Positions 49,141 to 61,918 of a stretch of DNA of 64,000 bases are shown piece after piece (position 1 is the stretch's first letter; each line of letters begins with the position of its first letter). Below the pieces are notes generated by a model, which did not search any database, was not told where the DNA came from, and was given only the letters and a program-made list of their open reading frames with translations. The DNA is from Stratiolaelaps scimitus (lineage: Eukaryota; Arthropoda; Arachnida; Mesostigmata; Laelapidae). The position numbers and the translations under genes were made by a program. The DNA is taken from positions 22,437,501 to 22,501,500 of the forward strand of contig JABWDB010000001.1 of the NCBI GenBank assembly GCA_019614645.1, read 5' to 3'.

Positions 49141-49861
49141 GTCAGCGTCATAAACACTAAGCCAGCTTAATTGAATGTTTAACTCTACCCTTCAACATAA
49201 CCAGGACTGGATAATGAACAGAGAACAAGGGGGGGGGGGGACACCAAACCATATAGCGACGTAGTTAATGCAGGTGCCAAAAGATGGCCGCATAAATCTT
49301 ATTAATGACACGATGGTAGTTCCTAAAAGAGAACAACATTGAATATTTTTCACTAAAATCCGAGCCAATAGATTGACATTTGAGCCTCCCGTAACAAATC
49401 ATGGTAGAAGATTAGCTTTGGTAAATAAGTCCTCCAACGTGCCAAATAGAGTGTCTCTGTAGGAGAAGTTGTTGGAGTGGAAACCGATTACACACGCTTC
49501 AAATCCAACCTTCCTTATGTGAGCTCTGATGACCTTTACATTACTATCCTCACTACTTTTGGACGCAGAAGTCAGGATGTTCCATCCCGATCGAACATAG
49601 ATTCCCACTCCACCACCTTACCTGTCAGCTTCCCGAGTCGACCCGAGATACCAATAATCAAGGGAACCAAGGCCATCAAAATCAACTATCTTAAGCCACG
49701 TCTCACTTACCACAAACAAGTTAAGTCAGGCGATCTCATCCTTGAGAAAATCAGCCAAGGTCTCAACCTGCTCTGGCTTCTTGAGTAATCCAATCCCAGA
49801 GATGGACAGCCGCGAAATTATTATCACACACACACACACACATCAGTTTTCCTTCAATTCT

Positions 49862-49888
49862 AGGATACCCTGCCATTTTGAACAAATT
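49862..49888 (-). repeat. Inverted repeat partner (27 bp) of 49114-49140
   Basis: The minus strand here reads AATTTGTTCAAAATGGCAGG then GTATCCT; the plus strand at 49114-49140 reads the same with one mismatch (26 of 27). The pair flanks the endonuclease piece of the dead LINE. Confidence 0.85.
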
Positions 49889-49960
49889 TTCGCATTCTTA
49901 CACTTATATCCACGCCCTAAGACAAACAGCCCTAAAGGGTTCTCCCCGGTAAGTCTTGCA

Positions 49961-51170
49961 TTAATATGAAGAATCTCGCTATTTCAGCGTCTCACTTAAT
50001 CATATTGACAAACGTGGTACATGGGACAAACATGTGACTCTATAAGGTGCGATAAACCCTAAAACACAAATCTCGATTTGATAATAGTTCTGTGTTACTT
50101 TGTCGGCTCCTTGAAGAAAGGTTTGTGCCTAGCGATCAGTTTTTGCATTCGATCAACCATTGTTTCGGACCAGCGAAGATCAGCGACATCAAGCTGCATA
50201 GCCGATATACTCCGCTGGCTTCCTGCGCGTCACCTACGACACGCTGCGCGTGTTACCTGCCATTTCGCCAATGTTGCTAAGCACCGTTATCAATGGCAGT
50301 TGTGCAACAAACGTCTATACGCGCCTATCGCGCACCCCAGTAAACTCCATCCCACTAAACTCAACCCCTCAAGCAGTAAACCGTGCACGAGTAGTAGTAT
50401 CCCGCAACGAAAAACTTACCTCCTCTTTATCGGAGCGCTCTCCTGTTTCCACACGAAATCTCCGCACAACGTTTTCGCTATCTCCATCACAGGAAGCGAG
50501 CTGCAAGAAACATCATCACCGACATAAAAGGGATCATGACAGAGTTAGAGTTATGTAGCACTCAGCGGGGGAGCGGTTCGTGTCCCGGGAAGGCCAGCAG
50601 ATAGCGCCTATAAAAGGTCACAAGGGGCACGGGGGGGGGTCAGGTGCCAGAGGACCTAGACGAATACATACAAATCATATTCGTATGGACATAGTGGGGG
50701 TATACTGAATCGAGCCGACTCCTCTCTCTCTCTCGCTATTGTTAAGAGGCTCCCATTCAGAGCCACCGAACGGCAACATCAACTACAACGACAATGGATT
50801 TTTCCAGCGCTAGCGGACCCTCCGTCTACCATAATGGCCGGAATAATCAGTAGATAAGTGATGGCATTCGTAGACGATATGTAGTATAGTGCAGTAGTAG
50901 TTCTCCACCTTCTTATTAATTTTATTTATAGTGTATTTACACACTATTTTGTTACACACATCTGGTATTGTGGCTATGTCTTATTTTGGATGAGAAATGA
51001 CTGTTTTGCGATATATAGTGCCAGTGGTACACTTGTAGTTTCAGTTTCGGAGATACTTTGCTTGACTGATGCAGTTTGTGATCATCTATCAATAACAACA
51101 AACAGTCAATGATTTTTAATACACTCATATACGTAATGCTGTGTGTAGAATTTATTCTATATAAATCTAT
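49961..51170. other. Spacer between LINE and mariner remnants
   Basis: No recognisable gene or element. A 149-codon frame at 50078-50527 has no family resemblance. A nine-G tract lies at 50631-50639. Confidence 0.5.
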
Positions 51171-52133
51171 TAAGTTGGCTGATGAGTAATGACCGCTTTT
51201 TACTCGATTTGAATTGCTGTTTCTTTTGAAAGAATGAACGGATCTCAATTAAAATAGTGTCCCTCGCTTTCTATGGCTCTCGCCCATCTATCAGGTATAT
51301 GGATCCAGCGGCGGAAAAACATCTCGTCATAGGAGGCGATCCACCCATCCAGTCAATTTCGAACCTCTGCTTCTGTTTTGGAGAGCTTTCCTCACAGGCC
51401 GATGGATCTGAATAGGTGGTAATCTGATGTAGCAATATCTGGTCTATACACCTGTGGCAGAATTTCCCAGTACGGCAAAGCAACATAGGCAATGTTGAAA
51501 TATCCCTTTCCGCCGTCGTTTGCCTCTCCACGACAGTTTCCTGTCAATTCCTAGATTTGACTCGCTAGATTGTCGTGTGTTACGATCTACGTTGACCGTT
51601 TCGCGGGTTTGAGGAATTCATTGTAGAGCACCTTATTTTCATCCCATCAAGGAGCACCATTACTTTCTTGCCATGCATTCTGGGTCTAACCAGTCCTATT
51701 TGCATTGGGTTGTACAAAATACTCTTTCTTGTTTGCCGAGCAGGCAAATGATGAGACGGGTACCAATGCTACCTTCGTTGATTTCATGTGCTACTCACTT
51801 TCCTTTCTTTTACACCTTTCCTAGCGCATGTAGATGAAACTCTATGGTTAAATGGACTACTTCCAGATAAGCAGCAGAGTCTCGGATTGCCTGGGCTTAT
51901 TTTCATTCAAGAGATCGAGCTACTACTGGTCGTCGTCTGTCTCTCGTGGCCATTCGGGGCGTTCGTAGCACTAAAACCAGTTTCAACAGTTGCTTTCCGA
52001 TACTGCAGATACCCCCTCCATTTCCAGCAGAATTCTCGGGGCCTCAGCTGCATTTTTTCAAGCATGGCAGCGTTTATTGCAGTGAAACTACAAGACTTCA
52101 AAGATGGCGATCATTACTTTTCGGCCAACATAA
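51171..52133 (-). mobile_element. Internally deleted mariner element with both terminal inverted repeats
   Basis: The left end (51171-51196) reads TAAGTTGGCTGATGAGTAAT and so on, close to the well-known mariner terminal repeat. The right end (52107-52133), read on the minus strand, matches it at most positions (GTTGGC, GA, AGTAATGA, CGC). Minus-strand pieces of a SETMAR-type mariner transposase lie inside: HGKKVMV, WDENKVLYNEFLKP, a HDN motif (Asp 51572-51574), PDIATSDYHLFRS (Asp 51422-51424) and a C-terminus ending RWARAIESEGHYFN. Stops and shifts break the frame and the N-terminal half is missing or unrecognisable. Total length is 963 bp against about 1.3 kb for intact copies. Confidence 0.85.
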
Positions 52134-54344
52134 TATATATACATATATATACTACTTGTGATCAATAAATATGCAAATAGCAATAATAAGCATAATTTGC
52201 TTTTCTATGGAAATTGTAAAATGATTCATATTAGCACCAGAAGGTTCTAGCTTCCGGTTTAACTTTTTTAAGATGTTCTTGGGGGTATTTGTTTGCTACG
52301 GACCGTTCTTGGTGAAAGACCCTTTTGAAGTCACGTGCTTTAGACCACATGCTGTTTAATTCTACCGGGGTGGATGGCGAGACATCCAGGTCCAAATCTG
52401 GCAGAGAGCCTCTCAGTGCCATTGCATGACCTTGCTCGAGTTCACGCGCGAAATCTTGTAACTCTATTTACTGATCCAATGGAGCCCCGCACGCAAGCCT
52501 CTGCACATGGCAGACATTTTTTATATGAAGAAACTGTTGCGTTCAGAAAACACATGAGGCGACCCCCTCATAACAGCTAGCCTGGCTCATCTAATAAACG
52601 ATACAAAATCGTGTTCATACTTACCATTACTAATTTACCTCCCACATCACACAGCCATCATGCGATGCTAACACCGTCTAATGTTCGTGAATATAAATGT
52701 TTAATAGTGCACCTCCTTTCTACGTAGAGCCTCTCCATGGTCTCGTGCTCACAAAGTTATATTATATACTGACGCTTTTCTAACGCATGATGGAATTAAC
52801 CTTGGACAAAATAGACTTCCTCTTCAGGCGTCAAGAGGGCGGTGTCCCTTTTCCGACAGATGAGACCTACAGAGATGGTCCGCCTCTAGGGCCTCATGGG
52901 AAAATGTTCGCCGTGCACACACACCGGAGGCGCAATTACTGCAGGTCTGGCTGAACCTTTGCGAAAAGCCTAAACGAGTCCTTGACTCTACTCATTCCCT
53001 TCCTACTCCTGCTACGGCCATGCAACTACCTATGTATGTATAGTTGGATGTCCTGGATGGTGCGTGGGTGGGTGTTGGGTCCGTTTCCTCTTTGTCTGCC
53101 TCTACTTAGATATCTTTGGCCTAGCTTGCTGCGCCTTTACCGTACGTCGGCTAAGAGATGTTTCTTTCTGGCCTCGTTCAGCTTAGTCGTGTGAGCTAGA
53201 CTGGATCGGTCAGTCCCCCCCCCCTCGCCACTGAAACCGCTATTCTGAATACATGGATATTTCATCTGCCGGCTCAGGCAGAGCCTGGCACCCATACGGG
53301 TGCCTCGCAATGGGCCCGTCGCGTGTACTTGTGCCGGAAGAGAGGCTCTATAGAAAGGGCACAGCTGCCAGAAAACTGCTACTTTCCAATGCCTGGAAAC
53401 CTCCAAACGCGTACCTGCCAGGGCTTGGCTGTATCTCTAATCCTCTGGGCCGAGCAGCATGCTCCACACCTCCTAACGCCGTGAAACGAATGAGAGAGAA
53501 TCCAGATGAATATGAAGAATGAAACGAGACAAAATGAGAGGCGGAGACGACGAACAAAACCGAAAAGAGCCATTCGAAGTGCCAAGGCGACCGAACTATT
53601 AAAGAATACGGAAAGAGAACAAGGGAAGCTGGTGTCGCGTATGAGTCTATGGGTGCGAGCGTTGCTGAGCTGGCCCGGAGGCCGACCATGACGTGCGAGA
53701 ATGAGATCCTCAAGCTGGCGAAGGAGAGGGAGGCTTGCGTCCCACGAGTGGCCCCACTTCCAGTCTTTGTATTCCGTCAATATTTTAAAGTCCGCTCAAC
53801 CGGATGCACCCATTGGTATACGAGAGGCTTAGCTAGCCCAGACAATTCTGCTCGCTCTCTCGCCTTGTTCAGTCCGGGCCCTCGTACTCCGCCATCGTTT
53901 CTGCCCGTCGTGGGAGCTTGCCCGAGGCAACGTCAACAGTGGCGAGGCGACCACTTCTGCGGCTGAGTCGACGTTCGACAACAGACTTTGTCGTGTGCGT
54001 AGAATCGTTTTGAGATTAATCTGACTATCAAGGTTTCGCCTCTGACCATACGATACGAAAATCTCGTCAACAAAACGACGGCGGGCTTCGTCGAGGCAAC
54101 GATGCCACCCACACATGACGGCACGAGATAGCGCACGTAACGCCCAACGTAACACCGTAACCGCCGGTCAGCCAGTCAGCGACTCAGCGGTGCCGCTTCA
54201 AGTGTTGGCTTGGAAGAGCGATGGAGCCAAACCGCCGTAAGACTATACTAGTATTTTCGTTAGAGACAGGCCCCTTCTCCCATTAAATACGCTTCGGCAC
54301 TTATCTATATGACATTATTACGAGATAAATCGAGGGAAGAAATC

Positions 54345-54435
54345 CACAGCTGCCAGAGACCACGGCATGATTCGAACCTGCGATGGCACGTCGATTTACT
54401 GATGCTGTGGCCCTTGATAGTGCCGATGTTAGACC
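54345..54435 (-). repeat. tRNA-like (SINE-like) fragment
   Basis: On the minus strand TGGTCTAACATCGG (A-box-like) is followed about 44 nt after its end by GGTTCGAATC, a perfect B box. The spacing is that of a tRNA with a long variable arm, or of a SINE. The T stem pairs only partly, and no convincing acceptor stem was found. Confidence 0.35.
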
Positions 54436-55224
54436 ATCATTCAGTGGTCAGCGGTTTGCGGATGACAGTATTTTTCTCTCAACTTGAATTGCTTCCCTCA
54501 TGTAGTTGCAGGGCCATTGTCTCGATCGGTCCACCGATGAACGATGGCAGGCTGGTCGCGGCAGCATCCATGTTTGTCGTTCTTCTGTCAGAGGACGACC
54601 GACACCCCAACAGTCGCCCCCCCCCACTTCTTGAGGTAACGCAGCCGCAGCGAAGGAAGCGGACGAATGGGGCATGGAGGGAAGGAGCGCAATGAACGCT
54701 GACCTGAGCCTTGCGTTTCGTCCCGAAAACCTCAAGACCCGAATCGAGCGGCGCCCTTATGTCAGGATGCAGGAAGACGAAATGCTACAGGCAGACATGG
54801 ACGGGTATGAAAGAGAACAGGAGACTCAGAGGGAACGACACCCGCAGAGAACAACTCGAGAAGGGTGAACGAGTGGAAAAGCAGCAATAGCATATAGTAG
54901 CTGCAGCTACAGGTACGCCGTGACCTTGGCCACAGTGAAACGACAGGCTGAGTGCAAAAGAGCCATGTTGGTGGCAAATCAAATTTCGACCACGGGAAAC
55001 GCACACTACTTACATGTATATATATCTCTATCTCTATACTACTCACATGTGTATGACAAATGAGCCACTCAGGTTACTAACACACAGTAACCCAGTAGCA
55101 TAGTAGGTCAACCCAACAACCGCCGGATTGTGGGAACAGGCATCAACGGAATATAGCTGTTTTGGTACAAGTTGCGTGTCACTGATTACTACCCACTGTC
55201 ACTGCGTGTACGGGATAATCCAAT

Positions 55225-55262
<38 letters not shown>

Positions 55263-55287
55263 GTATATATATATACATATATATATA
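55225..55287. repeat. Long interrupted TA microsatellite
   Basis: The longest TA tract of the window, about 17 units followed by two shorter ones. Confidence 0.95.
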
Positions 55288-55637
55288 GTTGGTTCATTTG
55301 ACTACAAGGTATGACTCCGTATACGGTAAGCAGAGATCGGGTATTATGCATGATTAGCAATCACGGAAGCTTATCCCAGAACGTGTTCGTCCGCCGTTAT
55401 TTACGGGTTCGTGACGCGTGATAATGCCTACATAGCTTTGTTGATTATCGATCGAATCTGAAATGTTTAAACTTTTAGCAAAGAAGCGATCCATCGTTCC
55501 TCCTTCTGATAAGCACACTATATTAAACTGGTAACGAACCACTGGGGCTAATAGAACTGCACTATACAATTCGTATACCCAAGACATATACAAGAGCACA
55601 CAAATAAGGTTAAGAGCTGAGGCCTGTCATATAGGGG

Positions 55638-55662
55638 AACAGCTGAGGGTCAGCTCGAAAAC
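55638..55662 (+). repeat. Dispersed palindromic repeat, copy E (partial)
   Basis: Only the right block is present: AACAGCTGAGGGTCAGCTCG then AAAAC, followed by a poly-A run. The left block seen in B to D is missing. Confidence 0.5.
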
Positions 55663-58600
55663 AAAAAAAAAAGAGCACACAAATAGGGACCGGTCAGCTG
55701 GGAATAGCCCTGCGGGGAACACGATAGAACTAACCAGGGAATACACTACTTGGGCTTGCTTCTGCCTTAACTAAATACGATCCCGTCTGGTCACTGTGAC
55801 ATCATGAATACTACAGATCAATTGGGGTAGACTAAAAAGTTGCATTAACTGACATAAGAAAAACACCCTTATGTGACTATTGGATTCTTAAAAAAATATT
55901 ACCTTATTTGGTGTGTGGTCACGAGGAGACACTACGGTCGACACCAAACCCTGGACGGGAAACTTTGGCAGGAAATTGTTTATATTGGTCCTCTTGGTAC
56001 GACGAGCGAATTGTCTAACCGAATTGTAGTATTATACGTGTTATTCGCAGCACAATAGATTGTTCATAACAATACGTTAAGCACAAGATCTGTGCAAATA
56101 CAAACAAGGGACGTGCTCTCAAACCAAGGTCAGGATTTCATTCTCTAAGTGATCGGACCTATTGAGCGCGCAACATTCCTAGATAGGGTTGTAAGCTTCA
56201 GAGTCACAGTGCTGCCACTGAGAGAGGGAATTCGCAGAAATTGCAAAGCATGCCATTAGGAAAGTCGTTTGGCGAATCCTTCATTGAGGCCACCGTTTCC
56301 CTTCTCGCCTTCTTGCTATTTCTCTCGCTGTGAATCTTTGCAGTTGCTTCCTCTCTCTCTCTAGTTTAGAAATATTCTTGTGCCAGCGACAGCAGCGATT
56401 CCTAGGAGGCCAACCTCGCATGACCTCCTGCTCGGCCCAGGTCACGCCGGACCTTCACTCTTCTGATTTTCCTGCTATGGAGCATTGAGCACCTTCTCCC
56501 CACCCTAATCTCTCTCTCTCTTTCTCTACCTGTCTCTCGTTCTGAATCGCCAGCTTTGCCTGTATTCGAAAACCCACTCATCGGCGCTTGTTTGGGAAAC
56601 TCGTCACGGCCAGGTCCCTTTCCTTCCATTGAGTATCAAGAAGGCATATTGCAATATCTTCGAGTGCGCTCCTCCACGATGTGCGCCTCCTGTGTGCCTC
56701 TGCTTGTGTGGGCGTGTGCTCGTGCAAACGGCTGCTCGGCTGTCAGCACAGCAGAGCGTAAATAAGAAAGAGCACGCACATTCTGAAACGGTCAGCTCTG
56801 TCGCTTGCATCGCAACCATAAACTCGAGATTCAATTCAATCGATGGCCAGAAGGGCTAACACGAGATATATTGCATAGCGATAGACGCAACAGCAGCACG
56901 ATAGGTGATTCAGCTATTCTCGCGATTGAGCTCAGTCGAGTCGCGTGGGGTCGAGCCGAAACCAAGGAAAGAACGATCGCTCGTTGCCAAAGCCCTCTCC
57001 GTTGCATCGATGTAAGACCCGAACGACGACGAACACCTCGAACAGCACAGCAAGGTAGGTTGTATGCATACATTTCTCGCGCTAAGGAGACGGGCTCCTT
57101 CAAGCATGACGAGAAGGGAGAGCCTTCCGTGCTGCACGGATACGATAGCTATCTAGCAGCGTCGCAATCCTGTGCATATCTTGCTTGTATACAAAGATCT
57201 GAGGAGTATCTTCGAGAAAAGACACACAGCGAAGGCAAGCGCGTTTGGTGGGCAAACACCTTCGACGACGAGGAGGGTGCGTATGTCCGCCTCTGTATAG
57301 AGCAACGTGATATACGACATAAAGGTAGATATACAACACGGATATACTGCTATGGCGTTTATAGCCTTCATTCCTTCCTTCGCTCACTCCCTTGATTTGA
57401 AGCAGGTCGCCAATACCATGAAAGTGCATGCAAGCATTTGGAGCACGTGATCTGAGAAGTTGCAGAATTTCGAAACCAGCGAACAGTATAAACGTGGTGA
57501 CATACCGGCAGTAACAACAACCGCGTAAGCGGCAGGATTCGGCAATTCACGCACTTGGCAAACCGTGTTATTTAACCTGTTAGCCATATTGACGATGTCA
57601 AGACGTCGCCGATGCACGAACTAGTGTACACAATATGACCTTTGCTCGATCGAAGAACGTCCCCAAAGGACACAGGTCAATGTCAGTGACAGCCAGACGC
57701 TATGTGTAGGAAAGGAATACTAATGAAAAACATTTGGCGGCGCAAGCGGTGCCAGCTCAGTCCACTATAGAGAGTGAAGACATTGACACTAGTGAATTCC
57801 GTCGATTACGCTCGGCTGACTTAGCAAGGCTTAGCAATGCAGTGGCAACCAGCTCTTCGGTCCGACAGTGGCAAGGAGGGGCTAACGCACATAAGCTGCC
57901 ACATGGGATCACCCACGCACTTCTCCGGTCATCCGGGCGAAATCTATAGAGATTGACGTCGATAACGCTGTTGACGATGAGGCCATAACTCAGTGCACCA
58001 TCGAAGAGATCCTGGCCACACAGTCACCAAAATACAGCGAAGGAAAGGATTGCAAGCATCAAAACTATATACACGTCGATCTGTCACGGAAGCCAGTCTG
58101 GAAAGCACCGAACGCTTTGCTTTAATAAACGAGTGTCGGATGGTTAAAATCCTTAAAGTACGACACGTCTGACTTAAACCTTTTTGACGGATATTTCGAG
58201 TCAAATATCCGTCAGGCAGAAGATGTATGCTTGAAGACATGACCAATATTTTAGGTCAATATATGCCTTAGGTGGCGCAACTTAGCTAATCGAGTCAGTT
58301 GATTACGAATCCGTGCAATTAACTATTTTCACAGATATAAGCATAATTGCACATTTTTGTGCCGAATACGCTACGGAGTTTACGGTCCAGAGTATCATTC
58401 AATGAGGGCAACATTAAGTTTACTGCGAATCCCTTTTGCTAGATAACCTTATATCTGCTTTTGGGGAACTCGATTCACTGCAGCAGTCGGACTAAAGGAA
58501 GGACTCAAGTAAACATTTCATTTTTAACCTTTTATTGATAAAATCTTTATTCGCTAAAAGAAAGCCGTTAGTCACTGAATTCATTAAGTAGATGAAACAT

Positions 58601-61600
58601 TTCGCGCTAAAGCGTGTTAACACTTTCTGCCGAATCAGAAATGGGCGTATTATTAGTGTGACACATAGCTATATGAAAATATTCGGAGAAAACAATGACT
58701 TCAGAAGTGATACTATTATACATATAACGAAACGATTCGACAAATATCTATTATATATCAGTCAAGAAGTGGAGACTGCTTATACTCTTGGGACATTGTA
58801 CTGAATAGATATATACGTATACATTTTCTTTCACTCGTCTTAGTGATATATACATTCACGTCGGGGGAGATGAATCAACATGTCGTAGTGAGACTGACTA
58901 GGTCTGGTTGTATATATTTCGCGGGAAGAACAGCCGAAACAGATCACAATTTCAAATCACCATCCTGCTTAAGCAAGCTGCTCTAGATCCCTAGGGAATC
59001 CGCTGACATTCGAAGTATTTATTGAACACCCTCAAGGAGACTTAACAGTGCATAGATAAAAATCGCACCACAATCATCAATGTATGATGTGTTTGCATTC
59101 GACATATAGATAGATATAACATCATAATCTTAAATAATCCATCTATATTAGTGAAAGCCATTTGTTCTCTTTGATGAAAACCCTATTTTCCATGCACATA
59201 AATGCTTACCATATCTGTTACCTCGTATGCGGGCCAGAAAATCGATGTATGCAATTGTAAGCCAAAGACCTAATGTGTCGATGTCAGAAATAACTCACAG
59301 CCGGTCGATGTACTCAGAACTCGATCTAACCAGAGACTTGTATAGAATATGAACAGTGTCACCATTCTGGGATTGACGCCTTGAATGTCTACAACGTGAC
59401 AATATTAATACATAGGCTATGCCCGCCTTGTCGTCTAGTCAGTTTCCATCAGAAAACAGTGTCTATTTAGCCACCGCTGGCTATTGCGGTATGGTATCGT
59501 CGCAGTCAGTGGAGATAAAAGAGTTGAAAGCAAACAGCATTATCGTAACACGTTCTATGTATTGCACGTCAATATTAGTCATTCTATGACAAATCCGTCC
59601 GTTTCCATCTGTACATATTCGTAAGGTGAAAATTGAAAGTTATTTGGGAATCATATATAGTTTGTTTTGGGGGAAGAATGTTCTCATTGTACCATCGATT
59701 TAGTGGATCCTGAACCTTGTCGTTGTTGGCCTAACACAGAAACCGAAATAGACACCCAAGTTTGCTCATGGATAACGGATATTAGCCTTGAAAGCAGATT
59801 CACATATGTTTTCCATTGTCCGAGTGGACAGACTGGACTGAACACCAGTGTGATTAAACAGACGAAATTGTCGTGCGGAACGAACAGCAAACGCTCTAGG
59901 GGGGTGACGGTTACATCTATATATCAACGCGTTACACAGATTGATTCGCTGGTTGAGCTTGCGGACCCGTATAACGATGTAAGTAGTATGACAAATGGAA
60001 TGATTTCTAAAATTGCGCCACCAAGCCATTCATGTACAATCAGCTGTGTACTTACTTGTTTCGTTATCAAATATGTTTCATGATGAGTGCGCATAGCCGG
60101 GCCAGAACAGCCGCATAGGCATGGTTTAGCATGCTCTGCTGATTGTGGCTCGGTGGAAAATCCTTTGGCATATGCAGGATGTGGGAGCGCCTGGCAATCG
60201 CCATGTCCGTGAGTGTTTATTTCTAGATTTTGCTATCCATCTCTGGCTTCTTCGTTTCTATCGTATTTTTTTTCCTTTCCGCTGGCTAGGGGGTGTCAAA
60301 CAGGGCGTTTTGACTCAAACGCCTAGAGCGAACCCATGCAGAACTTCCACAACCTCCGTCGTTGACGTCCACCATTTCTATGACCATCGCCGGCGTACAC
60401 CATATTTCCCTTGGGCCTAACCGTCTGCCGCGATGCGCGACGAGCCACGCCCACCCTTACCTTGGCGCATGGCCCCCTCAACCCCAAAGCTTTCCCAGAC
60501 TCCCGTGAACTCCCTATAGGCCGACCTACACGAAACTCCCTCAGGCAAACGGGATGGTCTTCCCGGGCCTATGGCTCGCGAGCGCGCCCGTTTTCCGGTC
60601 CCCGAAAACTCCGTCTGTCTCCAGATCCCTCTGCCTCTTCGAAGGGGCAGCAGACACGCAGTGGGACAACGGAACCGGCTCCAATAGTAGTGATGGTGGC
60701 GACAGGCGCTGTTGTTAGTCGGCAATAACAGCAGCGGGACCAGCAACGGCAACGACACCAACAGCGACAAAGCTACAGCAACAACAACATCATCCACCGC
60801 AAAGCAGGTCCACTCCAAGGTAGATGGCTGCGCCAGTGCGTCGACCTACAATGCGAATAGAAACGACGCGAGCGAGTGACACCCGCTACGGCAGCACGCA
60901 ACGAAACAGGCGGACAGGCAGCGACCGAGAGGCAAAACATGACAAAACCTCTCTGCACAAGGGACATCCTCCTCCATCCCAGCCATCTGTCGCAGATCGT
61001 AGATACGATAGGCAATGGCTGAACAGGAGGAGATTACACTGCCGAGTTGCTGGCTGAGCTTCCAGCAGTGCAAAGTCAGTGAGCCGCTCGGTTTGTGTGA
61101 CGGTCAGCTAGTCAGTCAATCAGCGGTCGGTTGAGAGATCCAATTCTGATGGAAGCTGGAGCTAGGAAGGGAGACCAGGCATATATAGTTTTAGTATGTC
61201 TGCCTCTGTTCACCTCTCTGTTCCCATCATTTAGCGGGGTGGATTGTGTGATTTTGAATATGACTCGTGGTACACGCAGTCCCTCCGGAGTTTGACATGT
61301 GACGGCAGCGGGCAACAGATAATTACAAAACTCATTAGAATATTCAGTATGGCGTGCAATAATGCAAAAGCCGATTCCGAGAGAAAATATCGTTTCTAAT
61401 GTTTGTTGAACAATATTGAAATGCGTGGAGACCCGTTTCAGAACGATAGCAGCTCGGGTACGAGCTTGGCCATGTTGATGATTTAGTATTTTAGTTTGGC
61501 TGATACGTAGAAAAATAATGCTTTTGAAATGACGTTGTTGTGAAGATCACAATACTGCGAATAGGTACAAAAATGTGTACCACTAAGGTGAGGGTGACCT

Positions 61601-61830
61601 TCGCGCCAGAGAGCCAAGTGAGCTCTACTCGTTGTAAGACGTTGCCAGGTCTGCTAGGCGGTGTAACTAGGTTCTTACAAGCTGAGAACTAAAATAGGTC
61701 AGTATACTTGTGACCGTCGATGCAGCATCCGGCACAAGAGGTTGTGGCAAGACTTCGAGCTAGCTCGTCCGTTTTATAGGACGCCGCTCATTTTCTAAAA
61801 TAGTTTGGTCGCAACTCCCAGGAACGCGTA

Positions 61831-61918
61831 GTATATATATATATATATATATATTTGTATCGTGCGTCATAGCCGGTATGTGTATATATATATATATATA
61901 TATAATATATATATATAT
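61831..61918. repeat. Two neighbouring TA microsatellites
   Basis: TA arrays at about 61831-61855 and 61883-61918, about 0.7 kb from the left end of the 62.6-kb mariner. Confidence 0.95.

Larger units (their letters stand above)
46990..49960 (-). pseudogene. Degenerate non-LTR (LINE) retrotransposon
   Basis: Pieces of a LINE polyprotein are in the expected order on the minus strand. Near 49730-49400 there is an AP-endonuclease segment with VVSETWLK, GGGVGIYVRSGWN and, further on, VTGGSNVNLL where GDFN is expected. Near 49045-48594 lies the spacer with ADEFNRHF. Near 48310-48113 comes reverse transcriptase motif A (FLDIAAAFNWL, Asp at 48233-48235). Near 47985-47971 the YxDD motif appears as FEDD, followed by the usual ERFGLIVN helix. 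A C-terminal tail ends about 47001. Stops and frameshifts separate every block, so it is dead. The general pattern suggests a Jockey/CR1-like clade, but I cannot place it. Confidence 0.8.
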
